Assembly: GCA_934623545.1 (NCBI GenBank)
Contig: CAKTVN010000048.1
Location: forward strand, 1 to 9,930
Source of the DNA: an uncultured Oscillospiraceae bacterium
GTDB lineage: Bacteria; Bacillota; Clostridia; Oscillospirales; Oscillospiraceae
Length of the DNA stretch: 9,930 bases
Direction: 5' to 3'
Position 1 is the first letter of the stretch; each line of letters begins with the position of its first letter. Positions 1-6,303 of this stretch are shown here, one piece after another. Made by a program: the position numbers and the translations under genes. The notes under the pieces are model-generated. The model did not search any database and had not been told where the DNA came from. It worked only from the letters and a program-made list of their open reading frames with translations.

Positions 1-4
1 GGCG

Positions 5-192
5 ACACCCGCAAGGGGTGTGCCGCATCCGTAGCGCGCCTGACGGCGCTGACGGCTGCGCAAAGTCGCCCGCCCCTACAAGTCTGCGCAAACAGGCAGA
101 AGTGTTCCGCGCCTCCGGCGCGGCTATGTGCCCTTCGGGCACAAAAGCCCCGCGTCCTTCAGACGCGGAATGGACGGCGGGCTACGCCCGCC
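5..192 (-). repeat. Array of small hairpins after the lipoprotein gene
   Basis: A gene-free stretch immediately after the lipoprotein stop codon. Read on the minus strand, four perfect 7-bp hairpins follow each other: 192-176 (loop GTA), 168-150 (loop TGAAG), 143-127 (loop GAA) and 123-107 (loop GGA). Weaker ones follow: 100-83 (5-bp stem, 8-nt loop), a compound hairpin 60-24 (9-bp outer stem with one mismatch, inner 5-bp stem at 49-36) and 21-5 (6-bp stem). Stem sequences differ from one another, so these are not copies of one palindrome. No T-run follows the first hairpin, so it is not a classical intrinsic terminator. The array probably continues left of the window. Confidence 0.75.
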
Positions 193-1116
193 TTATTCCC
201 ACACCAGCTCCGTATACTGCTTCTCCAGCAGCCCGTCCTCCGCCGGGAGGAAGGTCTCCAGCGTCAGCGTCTCGTTTTCCGGACCGTAGAGCTTCCGCGT
301 CTGCGTGCCGTCCACCGCCGTCTCCACACAGAGCAGGAACTGCGCCTCCTTCGCATCCAGCGTCTCCGGGAGCGTCCCGGGCAGATACGTCTCCTGCCGC
401 AGAACGCCTTGCTCCGTGTCCATCCAGAACAGTGTCACCTTTTCCGGCTCCGCCGTCAGCTGCATTTTGACGGTGCATTCAAACTTCCGGCTCGTTTTCC
501 CATCCTTGCCGCTCTGTGCCAGCTCCTGATGGAGCGTCTGCGTCATCGCCGGATACGCGCCCTCGTTTCCGGAGGCGAAGATGCCCTGCCCAGCGCGCGC
601 ATAGACGCGCCCGTCCGCCGTCTGGTACAGCGGATTGACGAACATCCCGACCGTCGCGTCCGCATTCTTCTTCACGGCGTAGAGCGTCGCGCTGAAGGTA
701 TAGCTTTCCCCTTCATCTGTGACATTGACCGCGCTGCTGCCGTCGCAGAACACGCCGTCCGACTGCATCTTCGTGTAGTCGCCCGCCGCATTGCTTTCCT
801 CCGTGCAGAGCCAGATGTAGCCGTCGACGCCCGCAAAGCCGTAGCTCCGCTTTTCCTCGTCCCACGCCGCGAACAGTGTCTGTGCATATTTTTCCGCGTC
901 AGCGCTGCTGACCGTTCCGCCATTCAAAAGCTTCGACCCGTTTTCCCGCAGATATGCGTCCATGTCAAACAGGTCGAGCGACTGCCGCGTCACGAGCACG
1001 CCGACCATAGGATCTCCATCCTCCACCGTGTCCCCATCCTCCGGGAGCGCGAGGCTGCACCCCGCGAGCAGCAGCGCCGCCGCCAAAAGCAGCGCCAGAA
1101 GCACCTTTTTACTCAT
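193..1116 (-). CDS. Putative lipoprotein of unknown function
   Basis: I do not recognise the family. The 307-residue product begins with a lysine pair, a leucine/alanine-rich hydrophobic stretch (about residues 5-18) and a lipobox LAGC with the cysteine at residue 20, so it should be a lipid-anchored protein on the outer face of the membrane. The rest is soluble, acidic and without evident transmembrane segments or catalytic motifs. The start is placed at the ATG giving MSKK rather than an upstream in-frame start nine codons earlier, because only this puts the signal peptide at the N-terminus. A GGAGG lies 9 nt upstream, inside the end of the XRE gene, and the two genes overlap by 8 bp, suggesting translational coupling. 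It is the last gene of the DUF2975-XRE operon, so it may serve the same envelope-related module; that role is inference. Confidence 0.8.
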   Translation of the reverse strand: MSKKVLLALLLAAALLLAGCSLALPEDGDTVEDGDPMVGVLVTRQSLDLFDMDAYLRENGSKLLNGGTVSSADAEKYAQTLFAAWDEEKRSYGFAGVDGYIWLCTEESNAAGDYTKMQSDGVFCDGSSAVNVTDEGESYTFSATLYAVKKNADATVGMFVNPLYQTADGRVYARAGQGIFASGNEGAYPAMTQTLHQELAQSGKDGKTSRKFECTVKMQLTAEPEKVTLFWMDTEQGVLRQETYLPGTLPETLDAKEAQFLLCVETAVDGTQTRKLYGPENETLTLETFLPAEDGLLEKQYTELVWE

Positions 1117-1336
1117 CGTCCACGCCCTCCAGCTGTCCGTCAAATTTCAAAATATCGCCCACATCGCACTCAAGATAATAGCAGATGCGGTTGATCGTCC
1201 CGAAGCGCACGCCCTTCGCCTTTCCGCTGCGCAGAATGGAGAGATTTGCCTCCGTGATACCGACCTTTGCGCAAAGCTCCTTTGAGGTCATCCCCCGCGC
1301 GCGCAGCACGTCGTCCAAATGTACTCTGATCGCCAT
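1109..1336 (-). CDS. XRE/Cro-type HTH transcriptional regulator (YozG-like)
   Basis: A 75-residue protein made almost entirely of a helix-turn-helix domain. Residues about 6-66 read as a Cro/CI-type fold: an N-terminal helix (HLDDVLRARG), the HTH with TSKELCAKVGITEANLSILR at 17-36, and the closing segment INRICYYLECDVGDIL at 48-63, which is characteristic of the small YozG-like regulators usually encoded beside DUF2975 membrane proteins. It lies 8 bp after the DUF2975 gene, with a GGTGA ribosome-binding site in that gap, and overlaps the following lipoprotein gene by 8 bp. There is no ligand-binding domain, so activity is probably set by DNA binding and by its partner. The two palindromes at the operon promoter are the obvious candidate operators, implying autorepression (inference). 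Confidence 0.88.
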   Translation of the reverse strand: MAIRVHLDDVLRARGMTSKELCAKVGITEANLSILRSGKAKGVRFGTINRICYYLECDVGDILKFDGQLEGVDDE

Positions 1337-1344
1337 AGGGTCAC

Positions 1345-2340
1345 CTATATGAACAGGTCGTTGTCTTCACGCAGCTTCCGGTTCTCCTGCATCAGCCGCG
1401 CCAGCAGCAGCGCCCCGAGGCAGACCGCCACCGCGCCGAGCGGCAGCGTCACATTCAGCGCGATGCTCCGCAGCCGCCGCGCAAGCGCCACCTGATAGAG
1501 GTTGACGACCACGCCCGACCAGAGCGTCACCCGCAGCGCAAACGTGCTTCTTTTCGCGATCGCCTCCGCACACTGCGACGCGAGCGCGGCATCTCCCACG
1601 TCCTGCGCCGCCAGAAGCGCCAGTGCCTCCAAAATGACCCATACGCCCAGCACATCCGACACCGCGCTCAGCAGATACCGCGCCACGATGATCCCCTGCG
1701 TCCACAGCAGCGACGGCGCAGCCACGCCGACCGCCATCTGCGGAAATTCCTCGACCGTCGGATTCGACGCGCTGATCTCCTCCAGCTCCTGAAGGCACCC
1801 CTGAAGCGCACCCGCGAACGCACTGTAGACGAAGACCGCCGCGATCGCCGCGAGCACCCACCGCACATACCGCCGCAGCGCCCTTGTGTCCGCCTCGCCC
1901 GCCGCGCGCAGCAGCCGCAGCAGCATATAGACGATCAGCTCCGTGTAAAACAGTCCGCCCAGCATTGCCGGACCAAGCTCCCGCCCCGCGAAAAATTTCC
2001 GCGCGAGCAGCTGCGGATTGACCATCGCATAGAGCGTCACGCCGAACGTCACGCAGATGATAAACAGCAGCCAGTCCTCCTCGTGCTTTGAAAACAGCTT
2101 GAAATACGCCCAGACCGCCGCACCGACCGCGCCAGCCACCAGCAGCAGATAGAGCGCGATCGCAAGCACGTTCCACCCGCCGCCCATCAGCGACAGCGCC
2201 CGCAGCCCCGCGCCGAGCTGCGCAAACGGAAACGCCAGTATCCCGGCGTCAAACAGCGCCGTCCCACGCAGCAGCACCGTCAGTGCCGCGCACAAGAGCG
2301 CCTCGGCGGCAAATACCATCGCCCACCTCTTTTTCGTCAT
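1345..2340 (-). CDS. DUF2975-like multispanning membrane protein
   Basis: A 331-residue integral membrane protein with about eight predicted hydrophobic segments (near residues 7-24, 56-80, 91-107, 126-144, 161-180, 215-245, 268-286 and 293-315). The final part, AIAKRSTFALRV followed by two membrane spans and the tail LMQENRKLREDNDLFI, resembles the end of DUF2975 proteins, which commonly finish with a KLxEENDLTI-like tail and are paired with a YozG-type XRE regulator, as here. It is longer than the usual DUF2975 protein (roughly 150-220 residues), so the N-terminal half is an extension or a second membrane module. AGGAGG lies 8 nt before the ATG. As first gene of the operon it sits directly under the promoter with twin palindromes. 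Biochemical function is unknown; sequestration of the regulator at the membrane is one possibility. Confidence 0.62.
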   Translation of the reverse strand: MTKKRWAMVFAAEALLCAALTVLLRGTALFDAGILAFPFAQLGAGLRALSLMGGGWNVLAIALYLLLVAGAVGAAVWAYFKLFSKHEEDWLLFIICVTFGVTLYAMVNPQLLARKFFAGRELGPAMLGGLFYTELIVYMLLRLLRAAGEADTRALRRYVRWVLAAIAAVFVYSAFAGALQGCLQELEEISASNPTVEEFPQMAVGVAAPSLLWTQGIIVARYLLSAVSDVLGVWVILEALALLAAQDVGDAALASQCAEAIAKRSTFALRVTLWSGVVVNLYQVALARRLRSIALNVTLPLGAVAVCLGALLLARLMQENRKLREDNDLFI

Positions 2341-2355
2341 GTCCCTGCCCTCCTG

Positions 2356-2376
2356 AATTATTGTTTTTCAATAATT
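2356..2376. promoter_or_regulatory. Palindromic operator, promoter-downstream copy
   Basis: AATTATTG-TTTTT-CAATAATT: perfect 8-bp arms around a 5-nt A/T spacer, located between the -10 and the ribosome-binding site of the DUF2975 operon. It is nearly identical to the copy at 2398-2418. Position and symmetry fit a dimeric XRE repressor blocking transcript initiation or early elongation. Confidence 0.72.
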
Positions 2377-2384
2377 TCACTTGC

Positions 2385-2413
2385 AGTCTATCACGAGAAT
2401 TATCGTTTGTCAA
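2385..2413 (-). promoter_or_regulatory. Sigma-A promoter of the DUF2975-XRE-lipoprotein operon
   Basis: On the minus strand, a perfect -35 TTGACA (2413-2408) is followed by a 17-bp spacer and a -10 TAGACT (2390-2385), 45 bp upstream of the DUF2975 start codon. The -35 lies inside one palindrome, and the second palindrome sits between the -10 and the ribosome-binding site. Confidence 0.8.
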
Positions 2414-2420
2414 TAATTCT
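2396..2420. promoter_or_regulatory. Palindromic operator overlapping the -35
   Basis: AGAATTATCG-TTTGT-CAATAATTCT: 10-bp arms with one mismatch around a 5-nt spacer, containing the -35 hexamer. Its core (2398-2418) matches the copy at 2356-2376 except at one arm base and in the spacer. The two centres are 42 bp apart, about four helical turns, so two bound dimers would lie on the same DNA face. Confidence 0.72.
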
Positions 2421-2426
2421 CCCAAT

Positions 2427-2452
2427 AAAAAAATTCGCCGCCCATCGGCAGC
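2427..2452 (-). terminator. Probable intrinsic terminator downstream of the AraC-type gene
   Basis: On the minus strand a 6-bp GC-rich stem (2452-2447 with 2442-2437, one G-T pair, 4-nt loop) is followed after GAA by a run of seven T (2433-2427). It lies about 60 bp after the regulator stop codon and just upstream of the next operon promoter, so it would isolate the two units. A shorter T-run on the other side could allow weak function in the plus direction. Confidence 0.6.
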
Positions 2453-2462
2453 ATTTTTCTCA

Positions 2463-2564
2463 CCCCGGAGGGGCGTATCTCTTTTGCGCCCGAGGGGGGC
2501 GCAAAAGAGGCATCACCCCTCCGGGGCGGCAAGAGCTGTGTCCTCCGGACGCGGGCACGCCCGC
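2463..2564 (-). repeat. Hairpin array spanning the 3' end of the AraC-type gene
   Basis: Five inverted repeats in about 100 bp. Two with minus-strand GGA loops lie at 2550-2540 (4-bp stem GTCC/GGAC) and 2526-2516 (CCCC/GGGG), both inside the AraC coding region. An inverted repeat of 6-bp arms is at 2564-2551. After the stop codon come a 13-bp perfect stem (2479-2491 with 2497-2509, 5-nt loop) and a 4-bp stem (2463-2473) whose GGA loop is on the plus strand. The words CCCC-GGA-GGGG and GTCC-GGA-GGAC also occur in the array at the right end of the window, so they are one family. Confidence 0.65.
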
Positions 2565-3775
2565 GCGGCGCGAAACGCGCTGGGCGTGGTCTGGCGGTGG
2601 CGCAGAAAGCTGCGCGTGAGGGTCTTGGAGGTGTGAAAGCCGACCTCGAGCGCGATCTCCAGAACGGTTTTGCGCGTGGTCAGGAGCAGCTCACAGGCGC
2701 GGTTGACGCGGACACAGCTGAGAAGATCTTCAAAATTCTGTTCGACCTGATATAAAAGCAGCTGATTGAGGCGGGTCACGCTGATGCCGAAGACCTGCGC
2801 AACGGATTTTGCCGTGAGCTCGGAGGCGTAATTGCGGTAAATATAATTCACAAGGGAATAGCCCATGCGGCTCTGCTCGATCCGGCAGATATTTTCGACG
2901 CGCTGATAGGTTTTGCGGTATTCGCTGATCTTCGTGCCGAGGCGTGCGGCAAAGACCTTCGAGATGTGCGATTCATCCACATAGCCCAGGACCTCCGCCA
3001 TCTCCTTCAGCGTCATATCGGTGTAGAGCAGATAGTTCGCCGTTTTTCCGATGCGCATCTCATTGAGAAGGTCGGAAAAGGACATCCCTGTCATGGCGCT
3101 GATGTGGGCGCTGATGGTGGAGCGGCTGCAATAAAACTGCCCGGCGAGGTCCTGAAGTGTCAGACGGCTGTTGCAGTGCAGATAGATATACCGCAGAAGC
3201 TCACGGTAGTCCGCCTCGCCGGTGGGCGCTTCACCGGAGGACTGCTCGCGCAGAAACAGCACCAGCAGCTGCGTCAGCAGACTGACGGTCTGGACGCTGG
3301 AAAAGGGCTGCGGTGCCTGCGCGTTCAGGACCGATTCCACGCCGAGCTCCGCGCGCAGGCGCTCGGTCAGATACTGCGCGTCGCGCAGCGCGAGACCGCG
3401 CAGCGTGACGGCAGGCGACTGCTCGATCCGGCTCTGGAGCGCGGGCGGATGCCCCTGCGCGTCGAGAAACAGGTGCATCGCCGCCGAGATCGTGTCGTAG
3501 TGATAGGCAATGAGGTAATATTGCAGCGGCTCGTCCACGCGCGTGATCTCACTGACCTGCCACGGCAGGATGGCGATCATCCGGTCCGGCGCGAGCGCAT
3601 ACCGCGCGCCCTGAATGCGCAGCTCGCCGCATCCGCTGCGTATCAGCAGAAAGCGCGCATCCTGATGAATGAGCGGCTGGGTCGGGCAGGCGGCAGTCTC
3701 CTGATCGAAGGTGCAGATACGGCTGCGATCCAGCTGCGAGCGGGAAAACGACTGCATGATGATGGGCTGTTCCAT
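2513..3775 (-). CDS. AraC-family regulator with two AraC DNA-binding domains
   Basis: A 420-residue regulator. Residues about 35-110 look like a cupin-type sensor (LAPDRMIAILPWQVSEI resembles the AraC N-terminal barrel). Residues about 191-290 form one complete AraC-type domain with both HTH units (LTLQDLAGQFYCSRSTISAHI; LKEMAEVLGYVDESHISKVFAARLG). Residues about 306-403 form a second (LTAKSVAQVFGISVTRLNQLL; VLEIALEVGFHTSKTLTRSF...TPSAFR). Most AraC proteins have one such domain at about 290 residues. The ATG start is preferred over a GTG four codons upstream because GGAGG then sits 5 nt before it. The gene is divergent from the ornithine carbamoyltransferase operon, which it probably controls in response to an arginine- or citrulline-related signal (inference). 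The last 16 or so residues and the stop codon are encoded by hairpin repeats and lack family similarity. Confidence 0.88.
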   Translation of the reverse strand: MEQPIIMQSFSRSQLDRSRICTFDQETAACPTQPLIHQDARFLLIRSGCGELRIQGARYALAPDRMIAILPWQVSEITRVDEPLQYYLIAYHYDTISAAMHLFLDAQGHPPALQSRIEQSPAVTLRGLALRDAQYLTERLRAELGVESVLNAQAPQPFSSVQTVSLLTQLLVLFLREQSSGEAPTGEADYRELLRYIYLHCNSRLTLQDLAGQFYCSRSTISAHISAMTGMSFSDLLNEMRIGKTANYLLYTDMTLKEMAEVLGYVDESHISKVFAARLGTKISEYRKTYQRVENICRIEQSRMGYSLVNYIYRNYASELTAKSVAQVFGISVTRLNQLLLYQVEQNFEDLLSCVRVNRACELLLTTRKTVLEIALEVGFHTSKTLTRSFLRHRQTTPSAFRAARACPRPEDTALAAPEG

Positions 3776-3819
3776 GATCTCCTCCACAGATGTGCGGTAA
3801 CTGGGCGGTTTCTATCTGC

Positions 3820-3848
3820 ATTTTACCATAGACCATGGCGGATTTCCA
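3820..3848 (-). promoter_or_regulatory. Candidate promoter of the AraC-type gene
   Basis: On the minus strand, TGGAAA (3848-3843), a 17-bp spacer and TAAAAT (3825-3820) preceded by TGG, an extended -10 arrangement. The -10 ends 44 bp before the chosen ATG. The -35 matches consensus at four of six positions. Confidence 0.5.
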
Positions 3849-3864
3849 TTTGTATTTTTCAAAA

Positions 3865-4002
3865 TGGGACAAATTTTCAAAAAAGCTTGTATTTATTGCC
3901 GCCATTTTGGGACACTCCACGTGTCCGTCTAAGGCGCTTCCGCGCGTGCGGGCGCCCGGAATCTTGCGATTTCATACTCAATACAGCCCCTTCGGTGTCC
4001 GT
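3865..4002. promoter_or_regulatory. Cluster of TGTCC motifs, candidate AraC-regulator sites
   Basis: The 317-bp region between the divergent AraC-type and carbamoyltransferase genes holds no gene. It has two TGGGACA direct repeats at 3865-3871 and 3908-3914 (43 bp apart) and two GTGTCCGT direct repeats at 3921-3928 and 3995-4002 (74 bp apart). All share the TGTCC core on one strand or the other. The inner pair forms an inverted repeat GGACAC-TCCAC-GTGTCC (3910-3926). The last copy sits over the expected -35 position of the plus-strand promoter, as in activator-dependent promoters. Binding by the neighbouring regulator is inference. Confidence 0.45.
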
Positions 4003-4022
4003 ATTTCCCGCGCGGACTTTGC

Positions 4023-4028
4023 TATACT
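4023..4028 (+). promoter_or_regulatory. -10 element of the carbamoyltransferase operon promoter
   Basis: TATACT, one mismatch from consensus, 64 bp before the ATG. No convincing -35 hexamer lies 16-18 bp upstream; a GTGTCCGT repeat is there instead. This pattern fits a promoter that needs an activator. The gene's ribosome-binding site AAGGAG is at 4079-4084. Confidence 0.55.
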
Positions 4029-4092
4029 AAAAGTATAAAACCAGCCGCCGACGCGCCCTGGCACTTATATAACTTATGAAGGAGAGATCTTT

Positions 4093-5085
4093 ATGTCTGT
4101 CAACATCCGCGGAAGACACTTTCTGAAGCTGCTCGATTACACGCCCGCTGAGATCCGGTACTTGCTGGACCTCGCGAAAAATTTCAAGGACCTCAAGCGT
4201 GCCGGTACGCCGCACCGCTATCTGGAGGGCAAGAACATCGTCCTGCTGTTTGAAAAAACGTCGACCCGCACCCGCTGCTCGTTTGAGGTCGCCGGGATGG
4301 ACCTCGGCATGGGCGTGACGTATCTCGACCCCGGCAGCAGCCAGATGGGAAAGAAGGAGTCCATTGCCGACACGGCAAAGGTCCTCGGGCGGATGTACGA
4401 TGGCATTGAGTACCGCGGCTTCAGCCAGAAGATCGTGGAGGAGCTGGCGGAAAACGCGGGCGTGCCCGTCTGGAACGGTCTGACCGACGAGTTCCACCCG
4501 ACGCAGATGCTGGCGGACCTTCTGACCATCGAGGAAAAGAAGGGGACGCTCAAGGGGCTGCGCTTTACGTATTTCGGCGACGCGCGCAACAACATGGGCA
4601 ATTCCCTCATGGTCGCGTGTGCAAAGATGGGGCTGCATTTCACCGCCTGCGCGCCGAAGGAGCTCTTTCCGGCGCAGGAGCTGGTCGAGACCTGCAAGGC
4701 GCTTGCGGCGCAAAGCGGCGGCTCGGTGACGCTGACCGAGAGCGTGGAAGAGGGCGCGCGGGACGCGGATGTGCTGTATACGGATATCTGGGTCTCGATG
4801 GGCGAGCCGGATTCGGTCTGGGCAGAACGCATCAAGCTCCTGACGCCGTATCAGGTCAACGCCGAAAAGATGGCGCTTGCCAAGCCGGACGCGCTCTTCA
4901 TGCACTGCCTGCCGTCGTTCCACGACACAAATACCACCATCGGCAGAGAGATCGCCGACAAGTTCGGCATTACCGAGATGGAGGTCTCAGACGAGGTGTT
5001 CAGCTCCCCGCAGTCGGTCGTCTTTGACGAAGCGGAGAACCGGATGCACACCATCAAGGCGGTCATCTATGCGACGCTGAAATAA
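4093..5085 (+). CDS. argF: Ornithine carbamoyltransferase
   Basis: Cytoplasmic enzyme that interconverts ornithine plus carbamoyl phosphate with citrulline plus phosphate. The 330-residue protein has the full family signature set: carbamoyl-phosphate loop STRTR at 57-61, HPTQ at 135-138, the ornithine-binding SMG loop at 235-237 in DIWVSMGE, and HCLPSFHD at 271-278 with the catalytic cysteine (Ser275 where Ala is common). Length and the motifs [13 protein letters not shown] and [12 protein letters not shown] resemble the long catabolic ArcB-like branch as well as some ArgF proteins. AAGGAG precedes the ATG by 8 nt. It is followed 12 bp later by a putative ornithine cyclodeaminase and is divergent from an AraC-type regulator, with no argC/argJ/argB nearby. 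This context favours a catabolic direction (citrulline to ornithine), so arcB may be the better symbol. Confidence 0.95.
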   Translation: MSVNIRGRHFLKLLDYTPAEIRYLLDLAKNFKDLKRAGTPHRYLEGKNIVLLFEKTSTRTRCSFEVAGMDLGMGVTYLDPGSSQMGKKESIADTAKVLGRMYDGIEYRGFSQKIVEELAENAGVPVWNGLTDEFHPTQMLADLLTIEEKKGTLKGLRFTYFGDARNNMGNSLMVACAKMGLHFTACAPKELFPAQELVETCKALAAQSGGSVTLTESVEEGARDADVLYTDIWVSMGEPDSVWAERIKLLTPYQVNAEKMALAKPDALFMHCLPSFHDTNTTIGREIADKFGITEMEVSDEVFSSPQSVVFDEAENRMHTIKAVIYATLK

Positions 5086-5097
5086 GGAGAAAAGCAT

Positions 5098-6195
5098 ATG
5101 GCATTTGAATTTCCGAAATATCACGCGCCGGATTTTACGCAGGAGCGCTTCCTGCGTGCGCCGGACGCCCGCTGGGCGGAGGCGGAGCGCGACGGCGTCG
5201 CGCCCGAGGGCTATCACAGCACATCCATGTATCCGGAGTATTTCAAAATTGACGGCGCATGGCGCCTCGCGGAGGAGAGCCGGATGGACTCCAGCGTTGT
5301 GCTGCGCCCGGACGGACGGCTGGACGTCGTGGAAAACCGCAATCTCCGCAAGGCAGACCGCGTCATTCTCGGGCGGACGGAAAACGGCGAGGAGGGCATC
5401 TATATGCACTGCCACGGCTTTGAGGAGCCGGGCACGGAGTTGGAGGACCAGTTTGTGTTCCGGCAGGGACGCAGCCGCGAGACTTCCTATGCGAAGGACT
5501 ATGACCGGCTGATCGAGCTTCTGCGCCACGAACGTGAGCACGGCAATATTCTGTGGGTCATGGGACCGGCGTTCGCCTTTGACGAGGACGCGCGGCGCGC
5601 GATGCAGGCGCTGATCGAAAATGGCTACGCGCACGGATTGATGGCGGGCAACGCCCTTGCCACGCATGATCTCGAGGGCGCGCTGCTGCACACGGCGCTG
5701 GGGCAGGACATCTACACCCAGCAATCGCAGCCGAACGGGCATTATAATCACCTCGACGTGATCAACAAGGTGCGCCGCAGCGGCTCCATCCCGCAGTTCA
5801 TCGAGGATCACGGCATTGACAACGGCATTATATACAGCGTGGTCAAAAACCATGTCCCGCTTGTTCTGACCGGCTCCATCCGCGACGACGGTCCGCTGCC
5901 CGAGGTCATCGGCGACGCCTATCGCGGGCAGAGCGAGATGCGCGCGCTGGTCAGAAAATCGACGACGGTCATCTGCCTTGCGACGATGCTGCACACCATC
6001 GCGACCGGCAATATGACGCCGTCGTTCCGGGTGCTCCCGGATGGAACGGTGCGTCCGGTGTATCTGTACTGTGTCGACGCGGACGAGTTCGTGGTCAACA
6101 AGCTGCTCGACCGCGGGAGCCTCAGCGCAACCACCATCGTCACGAACGTGCAGGATTTTATCACCCTTGTTGCGAAGGGGCTCGGCGTGCTATAA
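5098..6195 (+). CDS. LOR/SDH-family protein, probable archaeal-type ornithine cyclodeaminase
   Basis: A 365-residue cytoplasmic protein resembling the TIGR00300 / LOR-SDH region, known from archaeal ornithine cyclodeaminase and the C-terminal half of cyanobacterial AgrE/ArgZ, where NAD-dependent conversion of ornithine to proline and ammonia occurs. Visible family blocks: MGPAFAF at 155-161, LMAGNALATHDLEGA at 181-195, GHYNHLDVINKVRRSGSI at 214-231, VKNHVPLVLTGSIRDDGPLP at 249-268, LATMLHTIATGNM at 294-306 and DRGS...IVTNVQDF at 338-354. The N-terminal arginine dihydrolase domain of AgrE is absent, so ornithine must be supplied by another enzyme, plausibly the adjacent carbamoyltransferase 12 bp upstream. 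GGAG lies 8 nt before the ATG. The family call is firm; the substrate is inferred from family plus context. It is not related to the common Mu-crystallin-type ornithine cyclodeaminase. Confidence 0.75.
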   Translation: MAFEFPKYHAPDFTQERFLRAPDARWAEAERDGVAPEGYHSTSMYPEYFKIDGAWRLAEESRMDSSVVLRPDGRLDVVENRNLRKADRVILGRTENGEEGIYMHCHGFEEPGTELEDQFVFRQGRSRETSYAKDYDRLIELLRHEREHGNILWVMGPAFAFDEDARRAMQALIENGYAHGLMAGNALATHDLEGALLHTALGQDIYTQQSQPNGHYNHLDVINKVRRSGSIPQFIEDHGIDNGIIYSVVKNHVPLVLTGSIRDDGPLPEVIGDAYRGQSEMRALVRKSTTVICLATMLHTIATGNMTPSFRVLPDGTVRPVYLYCVDADEFVVNKLLDRGSLSATTIVTNVQDFITLVAKGLGVL

Positions 6196-6196
6196 T
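6167..6196 (+). promoter_or_regulatory. Candidate promoter for the YitT-family gene
   Basis: A perfect TATAAT (6191-6196) with an upstream TG (extended -10: TGC-TATAAT) overlaps the stop codon of the preceding gene. A weak -35, TTGTTG (6167-6172), lies 18 bp upstream. It would give a leader of about 150 nt. Confidence 0.5.
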
Positions 6197-6223
6197 GCAA
6201 AAGCTTGCCGCGCGCGGCGGGAT

Positions 6224-6303
6224 CAAATAGAAATCCGTTTTCAACCGCGAATCCGGCGAGGCGATTCGCGGTTGACACGCGTCCGCCCGACCAGACGGAC
6301 GCG
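6224..6303 (+). ncRNA. Two-hairpin structured element, copy 1
   Basis: Order of parts: CAAATA (6224), AAATC (6231-6235), a 12-bp perfect stem (6242-6253 with 6263-6274) opening with CAA and closing with TTG, a 9-nt loop CGGCGAGGC, then A, 2 nt, and a second 8-bp stem (6278-6285 with 6296-6303). A second copy with the same layout lies at 7319-7402; four stem pairs differ and all are compensated. It lies in the leader of the YitT-family gene. No T-run follows, so it is not a terminator. Whether it acts as RNA or is a mobile repeat is open. Confidence 0.5.

Noticed and set aside
176..192. First hairpin of the left array as an intrinsic terminator
   Set aside because: The stem is adequate, but GTCCATT follows on the minus strand rather than a T-run, so termination cannot be claimed.
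1117..1143. Longer lipoprotein start nine codons upstream
   Set aside because: It would place nine polar and aromatic residues before the signal peptide and increase overlap with the XRE gene; the inner ATG gives a proper lipoprotein signal.
6204..6218. Terminator after the LOR/SDH gene at the GCCGC-GC-GCGGC palindrome
   Set aside because: There is no hairpin loop of workable size and no downstream T-run; it is probably just GC-alternating sequence.
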